From Sodalis ligni (GTDB lineage Bacteria; Pseudomonadota; Gammaproteobacteria; Enterobacterales; Enterobacteriaceae), in contig NZ_CP075169.1 of the NCBI RefSeq assembly GCF_016865525.2, positions 2,604,337 to 2,668,336 of the forward strand: a stretch of DNA of 64,000 nt, written 5' to 3'. The position numbers were made by a program, and so were the translations under genes. Position 1 is the first letter of the stretch, and every line of letters starts with the position of its first letter. Under the pieces are notes generated by a model. It was not told the DNA's origin. It was given only the letters and a program-made list of their open reading frames with translations, and ran no database searches. Shown piece after piece: positions 29,406-37,443 of the stretch.

Positions 29406-30296
29406 AATTAATATTTCTCCTAAATTATTATAGGGATCAATGGGACTGCGTACCAACGCGACTATAGACAATTGGCTCCGGATGTCATACTGATTAAAAA
29501 CAGGTATCACCGCTTTTAAGTTGTTTTCATAATCATTTGTTTAAAATGTGTTGTTAACCATCAACAAAAATAGGCGCTTCTCCCACCATTGATTGTCTTG
29601 CATTATCTTAAAAATCAAGGTCCATTTTTTAGTTGTAGGTTAAACGGAACTTAATTTGTTTGGGTGTCAGCTTGTCCGGTTTAACGTAATAAGGCCGTCT
29701 AAAATAGATATCATGGCCCCTTATGAGGGCATTGGTTTTCTAAATTGATTTTCGGAAATAATTTCCTGTCCATTTTCTTTTATATAATCATCTTTTATAA
29801 AATCATATTTTTTGAGTCTCAGGATGTTTATAGCTGACGCCGGTGATCATTGCCTCTTCGAGTTCGGTCCAACCGCCGTAAATAAATTCGGCTGTGTCTG
29901 CACCTACCGGTTTAAACTCGGCAGGATAGTGATTATAATAAATATGCAATAATTCATGGTAAAGGCCAATGGCGGGATCACGATAACGCCAAAGCTCCGT
30001 CTTTATTGTTGACCCGTCGCCAACATAAAATTTCCGGGGTCGAACGCGATGGCCCCGCCGGCGCTGTTTTGGCGTAAAACCGACCGTCAGCATAACGGTC
30101 TATGGCACTCATGGTCGGGGGTTGAATGGTGAAGGCTTTCTCATGCAAGGCCCGCAGAATTTTTTGCCCCATCGGGACCTGCTTGATGTCGTTTAATACT
30201 TTCGTGACTGATGCAATAAACAAATCATTGCCCTGGATGGCGATTTTTGTCGTTATCCTCGTTTTATCCAAAACTAAATTATACTGTCCGGTTCTA

Positions 30297-31447
30297 AATA
30301 ACTGCGCCTATTACCGCTCCACTTTTGTTAGTCCAGGTTTGTTGCCTGGGAAAGGTGATGCGGTTTTCATAAATTGTCTGACATTTTTTAGTAACTCCCA
30401 CATTGTTTTACAGTGATGATTGCGGGTCACCGTTTCGTGTAATGCTAACCATAAGAGCTCTATTTTGTTCACCCATGGCGAGTAAATCGGCTGATAAATA
30501 AGAATAAATTTTGGATTCTTCTTCAACCACTTCAATGTCTTTTTACTTTTGTGAATGATGTAATTATCGACAATAAGGGTGATCGTTTTGGCGCTGCGAT
30601 ACGTGCTTCTCAGCTGGCATAGCATATCGATGAACAAGCCTGAGTTTTTACGTGTTCCACTCACGTAATCCACTCTGCCCGTTCCAGCATGCAGCGCACC
30701 TGCAAGGTAATGTTTTTCATTTTTACCCGGCGTAGGGATGCGTTTCTGCTGACCTTTTTTCTGCCAGTCCGCGCCGATTTTTGGGTTGAGATCGATATCA
30801 ACTTCATCCTCGTAAAACACGGGATGTTCAGCACTGTTCTTTGCCAATGCCTCATCAATTGCAGCCAGCTTTTCTTCCCTGTGAGGATCCCGAATATGCA
30901 AGGTCGGAGCCGCTCTGCGCCAGACAATGCCGGCTCCTGGCAACCAACGGCGAAGTGAGCCAGGATGCAACGTAGAGTTAAATAACTTATTAATTTCAAT
31001 CGTTAACATCTCGGTACTCCAGCGTGAGCGCAGATAGCCAAAATCTTGCGGGGAGCGCTGAACAAGCAAATTGAGCATTCGCAGCATGGCGTCGACAGGC
31101 CATTTTTTTTGACGGCCCGGTGGCAGACTTTTCAGACCTTCAATACCAAATAACGTGAACCAATTAATCCAGCGTCCGACGGAAGAACGGGCGGCACATA
31201 GGGTTTTAGCAACGCAAGTCAGCGATTCACCCCGGTGCAACATCAACATGGCAATAAGGCGTCTGGCATGATTCTTATCTGCCGTTTTCTGGACAATTTT
31301 TTGCATCTGGCGTCGTTCATTTCTGGGTATGGGTGCTATGATCGGCATAACTCAGTCCGGTTGGTGATTTGTGATGTTTGGCGATTGATCAGATCGCTCA
31401 AACCGGATTGAGTTCCCTTCGGTGATCTACTATTAGGCGCAGTTATT
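30297..31447. mobile_element. IS630-family insertion sequence
   Basis: 1,151 bp with perfect 14-bp terminal inverted repeats inside the element (AATAACTGCGCCTA and its complement). TA dinucleotides at 30295-30296 and 31448-31449 flank it, the target duplication expected of IS630. The match extends one more base outward on each side by chance. It carries a single transposase gene on the minus strand and sits in the second M91 gene, whose frame is recovered exactly when the element and one TA are removed. It looks intact and recent. Confidence 0.9.
30311..31348 (-). CDS. IS630-family transposase
   Basis: 345 residues, full length for the family in a single frame. An N-terminal helix-turn-helix (LIAMLMLHRGESLTCVAK, SSVGRWINWF) precedes a DDE catalytic core: first Asp in 'FYEDEVDIDLNPK', second in TLIVDNYIIHKSK and the final Glu in 'SPWVNKIELLW'. 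It catalyses cut-and-paste transposition into TA sites. The stop lies 14 bases inside the left end of the element, and no frameshift is present. Confidence 0.93.
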   Translation of the reverse strand: MPIIAPIPRNERRQMQKIVQKTADKNHARRLIAMLMLHRGESLTCVAKTLCAARSSVGRWINWFTLFGIEGLKSLPPGRQKKWPVDAMLRMLNLLVQRSPQDFGYLRSRWSTEMLTIEINKLFNSTLHPGSLRRWLPGAGIVWRRAAPTLHIRDPHREEKLAAIDEALAKNSAEHPVFYEDEVDIDLNPKIGADWQKKGQQKRIPTPGKNEKHYLAGALHAGTGRVDYVSGTRKNSGLFIDMLCQLRSTYRSAKTITLIVDNYIIHKSKKTLKWLKKNPKFILIYQPIYSPWVNKIELLWLALHETVTRNHHCKTMWELLKNVRQFMKTASPFPGNKPGLTKVER

Positions 31448-31641
31448 TAGGGTTAGCCCTATAAAGCGCCATGGGGGTGGTCGATAATTCATTTAATGCT
31501 AACGCGAAATTTTCTAAAATCTGTTTTGACCCCGGTTTTTGAAGATTGCGCGCCCCAATAATAGGCAACAGGTACAAGGACAATACCGGAGAATAAATAC
31601 GTCAGTTATAATTTCTTTGATGGATGATATGATTTTTCCAT

Positions 31642-32147
31642 GAGCTGGTATCCTGGTGAATTTAATTTTTTGAATAAAAAAGTTAAATTAAATAAATATT
31701 ATTTATTGGTTATTTTTATTTATTTTTTATCTTATGTGTAATGCTAAAACGGGTTATTTAATTTAGTATTTACAAAAAATAATAACAGGCCATCTTCCTG
31801 CTGGAAAGGAAATTTAATCTTAGCCTCCCATGAATGAAGATCACTATTATTCTACATGGTTGAAACTGACTCGCATGTGAATTAGCACAATCATTTTGCC
31901 AAACGGCAATAAAAATGTCCGCTGTCAAGCCTTTTTGATGTTGGGCGCAATGCAAAAACCTATATAAAGTAAGAGATTAGTGTGTTTACTGGGGACTTCA
32001 ACTCACTGTAAATTTGTCGGATGGGGCCACATAGGAGCCTTGCGGTTGCGGGTCTTGGCGTGCCAGAGCGGGCAACACGAATGAAGGCATCGGCCGCTTA
32101 CTCCGTAATCATATGCGAGCAATACAAAGGGCTAATTCCCAAAATGC
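31642..32147. other. Intergenic AT-rich stretch and island boundary
   Basis: About 500 bases without a gene that I can support. The first part is very AT-rich and resembles the upstream region of the first M91 gene (matching TTCC...GGAA block near 31790-31820). From about 31985 the base composition rises toward that of the foreign segment to the right, so a junction between native and acquired DNA probably lies around 31980-32050. Confidence 0.5.
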
Positions 32148-32175
32148 GAACGCGCAGTTCGGAGACTGCGCGTTC
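32148..32175. terminator. Perfect 11-bp hairpin beyond DUF2274 gene
   Basis: GAACGCGCAGT (32148-32158) pairs perfectly with ACTGCGCGTTC (32165-32175) around a six-base loop. It lies 38 bases after the stop of the minus-strand DUF2274 gene. On that strand only a short TTTT follows, so it may be a weak terminator or another structured mark left at the edge of the element. Confidence 0.45.
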
Positions 32176-32213
32176 AAGGATGCTTTGACACTGTGACTTT
32201 GCCTATGGAGGTG

Positions 32214-32471
32214 TTACTTCTCGCTGGAGCGGCTTCTGCGACGCTGGCTTTGCCGCGTCCTTTTCTTGAATCCCCGGTCTCCAGCCATGAACGCTTCCAG
32301 CATGTGCGGAATCAACGTCACCGCGTCCACTGTCTCACCGTAGGCCTGGGCATGCAACGCCGCATAGAGGTCGAGGTCAGCCTTCGAGCTGGCCAGGCAT
32401 GTGAAGGTCAGCTTGCTGCTGGTACTGGATGGCAGCGGCCCGAGTCTCAGCTTCTTTGTCGGCGTGCTCAT
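32214..32471 (-). CDS. DUF2274 protein of Tn4371-like conjugative elements
   Basis: 85 residues: KLRLGPLPSSTSSKLTFTCL, then a ribbon-helix-helix-like stretch ('LDLYAALHAQAYGETV', LIPHMLEAFMAGDRGFKKR). DUF2274 genes normally follow trbI in Trb-type integrative conjugative elements. No trb gene remains here, so this is a remnant of such an element. The basic C-terminal tail is usual for the family. Its ATG overlaps the stop of a short upstream frame. Confidence 0.75.
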   Translation of the reverse strand: MSTPTKKLRLGPLPSSTSSKLTFTCLASSKADLDLYAALHAQAYGETVDAVTLIPHMLEAFMAGDRGFKKRTRQSQRRRSRSSEK

Positions 32472-32626
32472 CGCAATCCCCCACGCACTGCTTCAAACAG
32501 CTGGGCGAGCGCGTCGTGGCCAGGAGCTTCAAGCATCAGGTGGTCCGGTGCTCGATGACCGACTGTGAGTGATGGAGCAATCGCCAAGTAAAACGGAGCT
32601 CGTGTGTTGAAAATCGCAATAGTGTA
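32468..32626 (-). pseudogene. C-terminal fragment of an unidentified gene upstream of DUF2274
   Basis: A 52-codon open frame without a start codon ends in a TGA that overlaps the DUF2274 ATG: '..PFYLAIAPSLTVGHRAPD' then 'LEAPGHDALAQLFEAVRGGL'. The coupling of stop and start argues that it is the true end of an upstream gene, cut off at about 32626 by AT-rich sequence. It does not look like the end of TrbI; I do not recognise it. Confidence 0.4.
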
Positions 32627-32676
32627 TTAATATTGTTAAATCTAGCCAATCACATTTGGATCGGTCGTCACCCGCC

Positions 32677-33498
32677 ATGCCTTTCTATCGTCCCGAGGAA
32701 AACTACCACGATGTCGCCAAGGGTGTTGATTTCGAGACCCAGAATGTGCCCCGCGCCATCGTCGCCGTCGGCGGCACCATGGTCACCCAGGGCATGGAGT
32801 TGCCCATTCACGCGCATCGGAAGGCGGAGCTTATTCTGACCTTGCGAGGCATCGTCAGGTGCGAAGCCGAGCAAGGCGTCTGGATCGTGCCACCGCGCTG
32901 TGCGGTGTGGATTCCTGACGATGTTCCCCACAGCGTGACCTTCGCCGGAAATGTCGAGGTCTATGTTCTGTTCGTCGAGCCGGATGCGGCGCCGGCACTG
33001 CCTCGACAATGCAGCACGCTGTCGATCTCACCGCTGCTGGAACGTCTGCTGCTGCACGCCACCCAGATGCCGGTCCTGTACGACATTGACGGTGCCGATG
33101 GCAGGATCGCCACGGTACTGCTCGACCAACTGTCTGTGGCACCCGTCGAAAAGTTGAACTTCCCGATGCCGGTCGATGCCAAGTTGCGCAAGATCGCCAC
33201 CGCGATGATGGCCGACCCTGGCGACCGCGCGACGATAGACGACTGGGGGCGGCGCATGGCCGTCGCCCCACGGACCTTGACCCGGGCCCTGACACGCGAG
33301 ACCGGCATGAGCTTCGGCCGCTGGCGCCAGCAGCTTCACATCCTCATTGCGCTACAGCGTCTCGACCAAGGGGCATCGGTTCTGACCGTGGCGCTCGATC
33401 TCGGCTACGCGGATGCCAGCGCCTTCGTCACCATGTTCCGCAAGGCCCTGGGCAAGCCGCCCGCCCGGTATTTAGCGGAGCGCCGCACCGCTGCGTGA
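32677..33498 (+). CDS. AraC-family regulator with N-terminal cupin
   Basis: 273 residues. The N-terminal AraC-type cupin contains 'LPIHAHRKAELILTLRGIVRCEAEQGVWIVPPRCAVWIP' (residues about 40-80). The C-terminal double helix-turn-helix covers 'WGRRMAVAPRTLTRALTRETG' and 'VLTVALDLGYADASAFVTMF'. The GC-rich, TC/GC-ended codon choice differs from the native genes nearby and resembles pseudomonad or Burkholderia DNA. It may regulate the neighbouring monooxygenase gene. The ligand is unknown. Confidence 0.87.
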   Translation: MPFYRPEENYHDVAKGVDFETQNVPRAIVAVGGTMVTQGMELPIHAHRKAELILTLRGIVRCEAEQGVWIVPPRCAVWIPDDVPHSVTFAGNVEVYVLFVEPDAAPALPRQCSTLSISPLLERLLLHATQMPVLYDIDGADGRIATVLLDQLSVAPVEKLNFPMPVDAKLRKIATAMMADPGDRATIDDWGRRMAVAPRTLTRALTRETGMSFGRWRQQLHILIALQRLDQGASVLTVALDLGYADASAFVTMFRKALGKPPARYLAERRTAA

Positions 33499-34885
33499 TC
33501 TCTGTTCGCCTGCGGACAAATACCCTCGTGGGCTATGACCAAAAATCGCAATAAATTGTCCTATTTGCGGAATGTAGTCATGCCGCAGATTTCGTATCCT
33601 GACTCTGACATTGAAACCGAAGTGCGCCGTCGGCCACTGGTTGCACTCATAAAGAGTCGGAAAAATGAAAATCGAAAAGAAGATACTGATCTGTGGCGGC
33701 GGCATTGCCGGCCCCGCATGCGCCTATTGGTTGCACAAGTACGGCTACTCCGTCGTCATCGTCGAAAAGGCAAAATCCTTCAGGGATGGTGGTCAGAATG
33801 TTGACATCAAGGGAGCGGGGCAGCAGGTCATCAAAATGATGGGGCTTGCCGAAGAGATCGAAGCCAAAAACACACTGGAGCAAGGCCAGAAATATCTGGA
33901 TGCCGCCGGCAAGGTGGTCGCGACGTTTCCGAAGGGCGCGCTTGGAACCCTGACCGCAGATTTTGAGATTCTGCGAGGCGATTTCGCCCGCGTCCTCTTC
34001 GATGCAACGAAAGACGATTGCGACTATCGCATGGGGAGATTCGTCACCCATCTCGAAAACAATGGCGCGGGCATGTCGGTCACATTCGATAACGGCGAGA
34101 CCGAGGATTTCGAGTTGGTGATCTGCGCCGAGGGCATCAGCTCCTCAACCCGGAGCATGGTCTTGGCAGAGCAAACCCATTTGCGCTACCTGGGTGCCTA
34201 CATGGCGTTCTTCAAGATTCCACGACGCCCCGAAGATGACAACTGGGCCTATACGGTCAACGGCATCGGGGGGACGTTTATCACCCTGAGACCGGGGAAC
34301 GAGAAAGAGACCACCGTCCTGATCACCTTCCTCAGAAAGGACCACGACATCGAAGGGGAAAAACCTGCGGCCCGACGAGAATTGCTGCTCCAGGCGTTGA
34401 AAGGTCGAGGCACCGTCGCCGATCGCATCAGCGCGGACCTGGACACGGTCAAAGACTTCTATTTCGGACCGATGAGCCAGGTTCAAGCCTCGACCTGGTC
34501 GAACGGCCGGTTCGTTTTGCTGGGAGACGCCGCGCACTGTCCGACGGCGTTCACCGGGGAAGGTACGGCATTGGCTTTAGTTGGCTCTTATGTACTCGCT
34601 GGCGAAATTAAGCGGAGCGTAGATTACGCTGAGGCTTTCCATGCGTATGAAAAGCTTTTGCGACCCTATGTTGAAGCGTCGCAGAAGCGGATAAGTCCTC
34701 GCTTCATCCGGCTGGTCCATGTGAACACGCGGCTCGGGATATCCCTCATTCGTCTTGCTCAAAGATTCTTCGCGAGCAAGATCGTACAAAATCTGCTTAA
34801 GCCGAGCGCCACTAAGCGCGAAAAAGATGTCGCGGAAGACTTCGTATTTCCGAGTTATTCTTGATCGTCACCATGTTCCGCAAGG
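33425..34885. repeat. 21-base direct repeat bracketing the monooxygenase gene
   Basis: The same 21 bases, beginning TCGTCACCATGTTCCG, occur at 33425-33445 (inside the AraC gene, coding VTMFRK) and at 34865-34885, starting one base after the monooxygenase stop. The distance is exactly 1,440 bases. The second copy is fused to a siderophore-interacting-protein fragment. This suggests that the monooxygenase segment was inserted, or flanking DNA deleted, through this repeat. Confidence 0.7.
33665..34864 (+). CDS. FAD-dependent aromatic-type monooxygenase (TetX/PHBH family)
   Basis: 399 residues. The Rossmann motif is 'LICGGGIAGPACAYWLHKYG' at residues 8-27; the second flavin motif is LLGDAAHCPTAFTGEGTALAL near 285, and 'ICAEGISSSTRS' stands for the DG fingerprint. 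Class A flavoprotein hydroxylases of this shape act on small aromatic or polyketide compounds, including tetracyclines in TetX. Substrate cannot be told from sequence, and resistance should not be assumed. Codon use shifts toward AT near the 3' end (after about 34570), hinting at a chimeric or multiply transferred gene. Confidence 0.83.
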   Translation: MKIEKKILICGGGIAGPACAYWLHKYGYSVVIVEKAKSFRDGGQNVDIKGAGQQVIKMMGLAEEIEAKNTLEQGQKYLDAAGKVVATFPKGALGTLTADFEILRGDFARVLFDATKDDCDYRMGRFVTHLENNGAGMSVTFDNGETEDFELVICAEGISSSTRSMVLAEQTHLRYLGAYMAFFKIPRRPEDDNWAYTVNGIGGTFITLRPGNEKETTVLITFLRKDHDIEGEKPAARRELLLQALKGRGTVADRISADLDTVKDFYFGPMSQVQASTWSNGRFVLLGDAAHCPTAFTGEGTALALVGSYVLAGEIKRSVDYAEAFHAYEKLLRPYVEASQKRISPRFIRLVHVNTRLGISLIRLAQRFFASKIVQNLLKPSATKREKDVAEDFVFPSYS

Positions 34886-35150
34886 TTCAGCGCATCGTCG
34901 AATTCGGTTCCTCAATGGGGATTTCAGCCACCTTCGCGCATGGCGATGGTCCCGGCAGCCGATGGGTAAGCGGCCTGCGCGAAGGTAATACCTGCCAGTT
35001 CTTTGGTCCGCGCCGCTCGCTCGATCTATCCGGCCTTGAATCGCCGGTGGTCCTGTTCGGCGATGAAACCTCGTTCGGCCTAGCAGCGACACTCCGCGAT
35101 GGCCGGCGAGCTGACGCTGAAATCCGTGTGTTCGAGGTCTCGAATGTCGG
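34871..35150 (+). pseudogene. Fragment of a siderophore-interacting protein (FAD/ferric reductase family)
   Basis: An internal piece of about 90 codons: 'SMGISATFAHGDGPGSRWVS', CQFFGPRRSLDLSGL and VVLFGDETSFGLAA, which match the flavin- and NAD(P)H-binding core of SIP/ViuB-type ferric-siderophore reductases. It begins right after the second 21-base repeat and ends near 35150, where it abuts a DUF1016 fragment running the other way. No start or end of the family protein is present, so it is not functional. Confidence 0.65.
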
Positions 35151-35691
35151 CGAGATGCGCTGCGCGTCGCGCATAGTCGCCAGCTCCTGCGCGATCATCG
35201 TGTCCGGCTTCTTGGACAAAGCCGTGCGTTCGTACAGCATCGAGTCGATGCGCTCGCGCAGTGTCCGAACGCTCCAGCGTTCGACGCCGGCCATCTGCGC
35301 GTAGTAGTCCCGCTGCATCGGCTCCTTGAGCGCCAGCAGCAGGACGAAATGCGACCAGCTCAATTGTCGCGACAATTGGTTCGTCTGGGAACGTGGCGGC
35401 GAACTTGACCATCCGACGCAGGTTCTTCTCTCCGAAACCCCGCCCGTAGTCACGGGCAAGTTGCTCGGCCAGCGTCGGCAGAATTTCCTCGCCGTACCCG
35501 GCCCGCTGCCCGGCCAGCACTTCCGTATGGATGCGCTGACTGATGCGCCAGAACAGCAAGGTCAGCTCGGCATTGACCGCCGAGGCGGCGCGCTGGTGCG
35601 ACGCCTCGATCAGTACCCGGATGTCGCCCAGCAGCGCCACCGGCGCTGCTGGCGCTGCTGGCGACGCGACATACGCCTTGCGCCGGGTCAT
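35150..35691 (-). pseudogene. Truncated DUF1016 (YhcG-like) nuclease-family gene
   Basis: The first frame, from 35691, gives the DUF1016 N-terminal domain ('RRMVKFAATFPDEPIV'). After about 35390 the match continues in another frame ('LSRQLSWSHFVLLLALKEP', 'YYAQMAGVERWSVRTLRERI', ALSKKPDTMIAQELA). The junction shows one copy of GTCGCGACA where an intact gene would need two, so loss of 11 bases between short direct repeats would explain the shift. The C-terminal PDDEXK nuclease domain is missing. The ATG overlaps the integrase stop. Confidence 0.7.
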
Positions 35692-36887
35692 GCCGCCACC
35701 GCCTTAGCTCGTTGCATCCCGGTGATCGTCTTGCGACGATTCGCCACCAGTTCGGCCGCGTCTCGCACCGGCTTGTCCTCGGTGTGGACGTAGCGCATGA
35801 ACATCACGACGGTCTTGTGCACCGTTAGCGCCATGCCGACCTTGACCGGGATACCTGAATTGGCAATGTCAGTCGCCGAACGGTGGCGGATGCCGTGCGT
35901 GCCCACGTGCATCGCGCCAGCCGCTTTGAGCGCGCGGCTCCAGCCGCCGTAGTACTCGCCCGTGGTCAGATGCTTGCCAGCGTGGCTCGGAGAAGGCAGC
36001 ACGTAGCGGCTGCCCTCCTGCCGGGGTGCCGTCGAGAGTAGTTGATAGGCTTCCTCGCTCATGGGCTTGGACATGCCGCCGGTCTTGCTGTCAGGCCAGA
36101 CGACGCGCCGGTTCTGCAAGTCAACCCAGTTTCATTCCAGCGCGATGATTTCCGAGCGCCGGCCAGCAAACTCGAATTGCAGACGGATGCCCAAAGGGAT
36201 GACGTAGTTCTCCAGCCCCTCCGACTCGATCTTGTCGAGCCGCCGGAACAAGTCGCCCATCTCTTCGTCGCTGATGAGGTGGGTGGATTTGCCGGCAGGG
36301 AACATCGGGACATGACGGCACGGGTTGGTGCCGTCGGGCCGATAGCCCCATACCTCGGCCATGTTGAACATCTTGCGCAAGACGCTGAAGACCTTGTTCG
36401 CCTCGGTCTGCTTGTACGAGAGCTTTTCCATCAGGCCCGCGATGTCAGGCCGCTTCACGTCCTGAACCTTCTTGCGGCCCAGCAGCGGGATGATGTTGCG
36501 ATTGATGACGGCCTGATAGCCGGCCTGGGTGCTGAGCTTGTTGCGCTTCTTGGAGTAGTCCTCCATGAACTTCGTGCATAGCTCCTTGACCGTGGGGGCC
36601 TGGCGCGCCTCCGCTTTCTCTGCGGCGGGATCGCCGCCCCTGCGGACCTGGGCCAGCCATTCCTGCGCCAGCGACCGCGCCCGTTCGACGGTTAGCTCCC
36701 CGTACAGCCCTAGCGAGGGCTTGCGGCGCTCGCCGGCGTTCGTCCGGTACTGGAGCATGAACACCTTGCGACCCGCCGGAGTAATCTTGCACAGGAAGCC
36801 GGGCACCAGCGTGTCCCGGATTTCGACGGCCTCTGCCTGGGGTTGCGCCGCATCGACAGCGGACTTAATGAGTTTGATCTTAGCCAT
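35688..36887 (-). pseudogene. Tyrosine integrase with an internal stop
   Basis: Starts at the ATG at 36887 with AAGGAG upstream. Order: N-terminal arm-binding DUF4102-type domain ('VPGFLCKITPAGRKVFMLQYR'), SAM-like core-binding domain, then the catalytic domain with Arg in FAGRRSEIIALE. A TGA at 36132-36134 follows where relatives have Trp (...ALE-W-NWVDLQNRRVVWPDSKTG, same frame). The rest has HGIRHR and the nucleophile Tyr in MRYVHTED. 399 codons in all, normal for P4-type integrases. It would have moved the acquired segment 32-37 kb. No tRNA target is visible in the flank. Confidence 0.82.
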
Positions 36888-37063
36888 GATGACTCCTTGG
36901 AAAGACCCGGATTCCAAGGGCCGGATAGGAGTCTGGCGGTCGGAAGTCAGGTCAGGTTTCGGAAAGCACCGGCATATGTTGAACTCGCCTAATCTATTGA
37001 TAAAAATGCTGTATCTGGCTGGGGCGTAGTCCAGCGAATTTCGGTGCTGGAGTCATCGTGAAA

Positions 37064-37100
37064 TAAAAAAAGGGGGGCACCGACAATCGCCATTCCCCCC
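37064..37100 (-). terminator. Rho-independent terminator on the minus strand
   Basis: On the minus strand, GGGGGG (37095-37100) and CCCCCC (37072-37077) form a stem with a further CGA/TCG pairing inside the loop. It is followed by a run of T residues (complement of 37065-37071). It could end transcription of the small minus-strand gene at 37140-37310. Confidence 0.6.
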
Positions 37101-37139
37101 GCCGCCAGGCTCTATCGCCAATGCGATCTGGACTTGTCC

Positions 37140-37310
37140 TTATTGGTGCGATGAGACGAAAATGCACTGGCTTAGTGCGGTGAAGGCCCGCTTATCGTGC
37201 AGGGTACCGTCCGGGTTACATGGATTTTTCACCGCCGATCTGTCAGCGAAAAAATTAAATTCAGTCAAATTTGAATCAAATGAATCACCCCATTTAACCT
37301 CCTGGCTCAT
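37140..37310 (-). CDS. Small protein of unknown function
   Basis: 56 residues from the ATG at 37310, which has GGAGAAATA directly upstream, and a terminator follows about 40 bases after the stop. Sequence: MSQEVKWGDSFDSNLTEF, then 'NFFADRSAVKNPCNPDGT' and a hydrophilic end. I recognise no family. A longer frame reaches 37397 but runs through the TGAATCA repeat region. It is probably real because start signal, frame and terminator agree; its function is unknown. Confidence 0.45.
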   Translation of the reverse strand: MSQEVKWGDSFDSNLTEFNFFADRSAVKNPCNPDGTLHDKRAFTALSQCIFVSSHQ

Positions 37311-37428
37311 TATTTCTCCTGATGTTACTCCTGGTCGTCCGCCCTTCGGCCGCGTCGCTAATGAATCAATTGAATCATAATGAATCATTATTGGCATATC
37401 CGTTGCAATTATGATTGGGACGAATCAA
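37272..37428. promoter_or_regulatory. Five spaced TGAATCA motifs upstream of the RpiR regulator
   Basis: TGAATCA occurs at 37272, 37281, 37362, 37371 and 37381, with a CGAATCA variant at 37422. Within the two groups the spacing is 9-10 bases, close to one helical turn. They lie between the small minus-strand gene and the RpiR gene, so a dimeric or oligomeric regulator, plausibly RpiR itself, may bind here and control both directions. Confidence 0.5.
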
Positions 37429-37443
37429 AAAACGGATAACCCT

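Larger units (their letters stand above)
29629..31641 (-). pseudogene. Second M91 (NleD-like) metallopeptidase gene: internally deleted, frameshifted and split by IS630
   Basis: It starts at 31641 (AGGA upstream). After about 30 codons like the N-terminus of the first copy (SPVLSLYLLPIIGARNLQ) it joins directly to the peptidase region (KPGSKQILENFALALNELSTT), lacking the roughly 2.8-kb proline-rich and repeat section. IS630 interrupts it at 30297-31447; removing the element and one TA restores 'MALYRANPRTGQYNLVLDKT' in frame. HExxH is in YHELLHIYYN. Runs at 30076-30079, 30027-30030, 29808-29813 and 29736-29739 are each short by one or two bases relative to an open frame. The tail ends '..PYYVKPDKLTPKQIKFRL' before the stop at 29629. 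Confidence 0.75.

Noticed and set aside
34861..35304. A 147-codon plus-strand frame as an intact gene
   Set aside because: Only the middle matches the siderophore-interacting protein family; the end runs antisense through the DUF1016 fragment, so it is a fused fragment.
36888..37063. An attachment site or tRNA gene next to the integrase start
   Set aside because: No cloverleaf-like sequence or repeat shared with the other end of the island could be found by eye.
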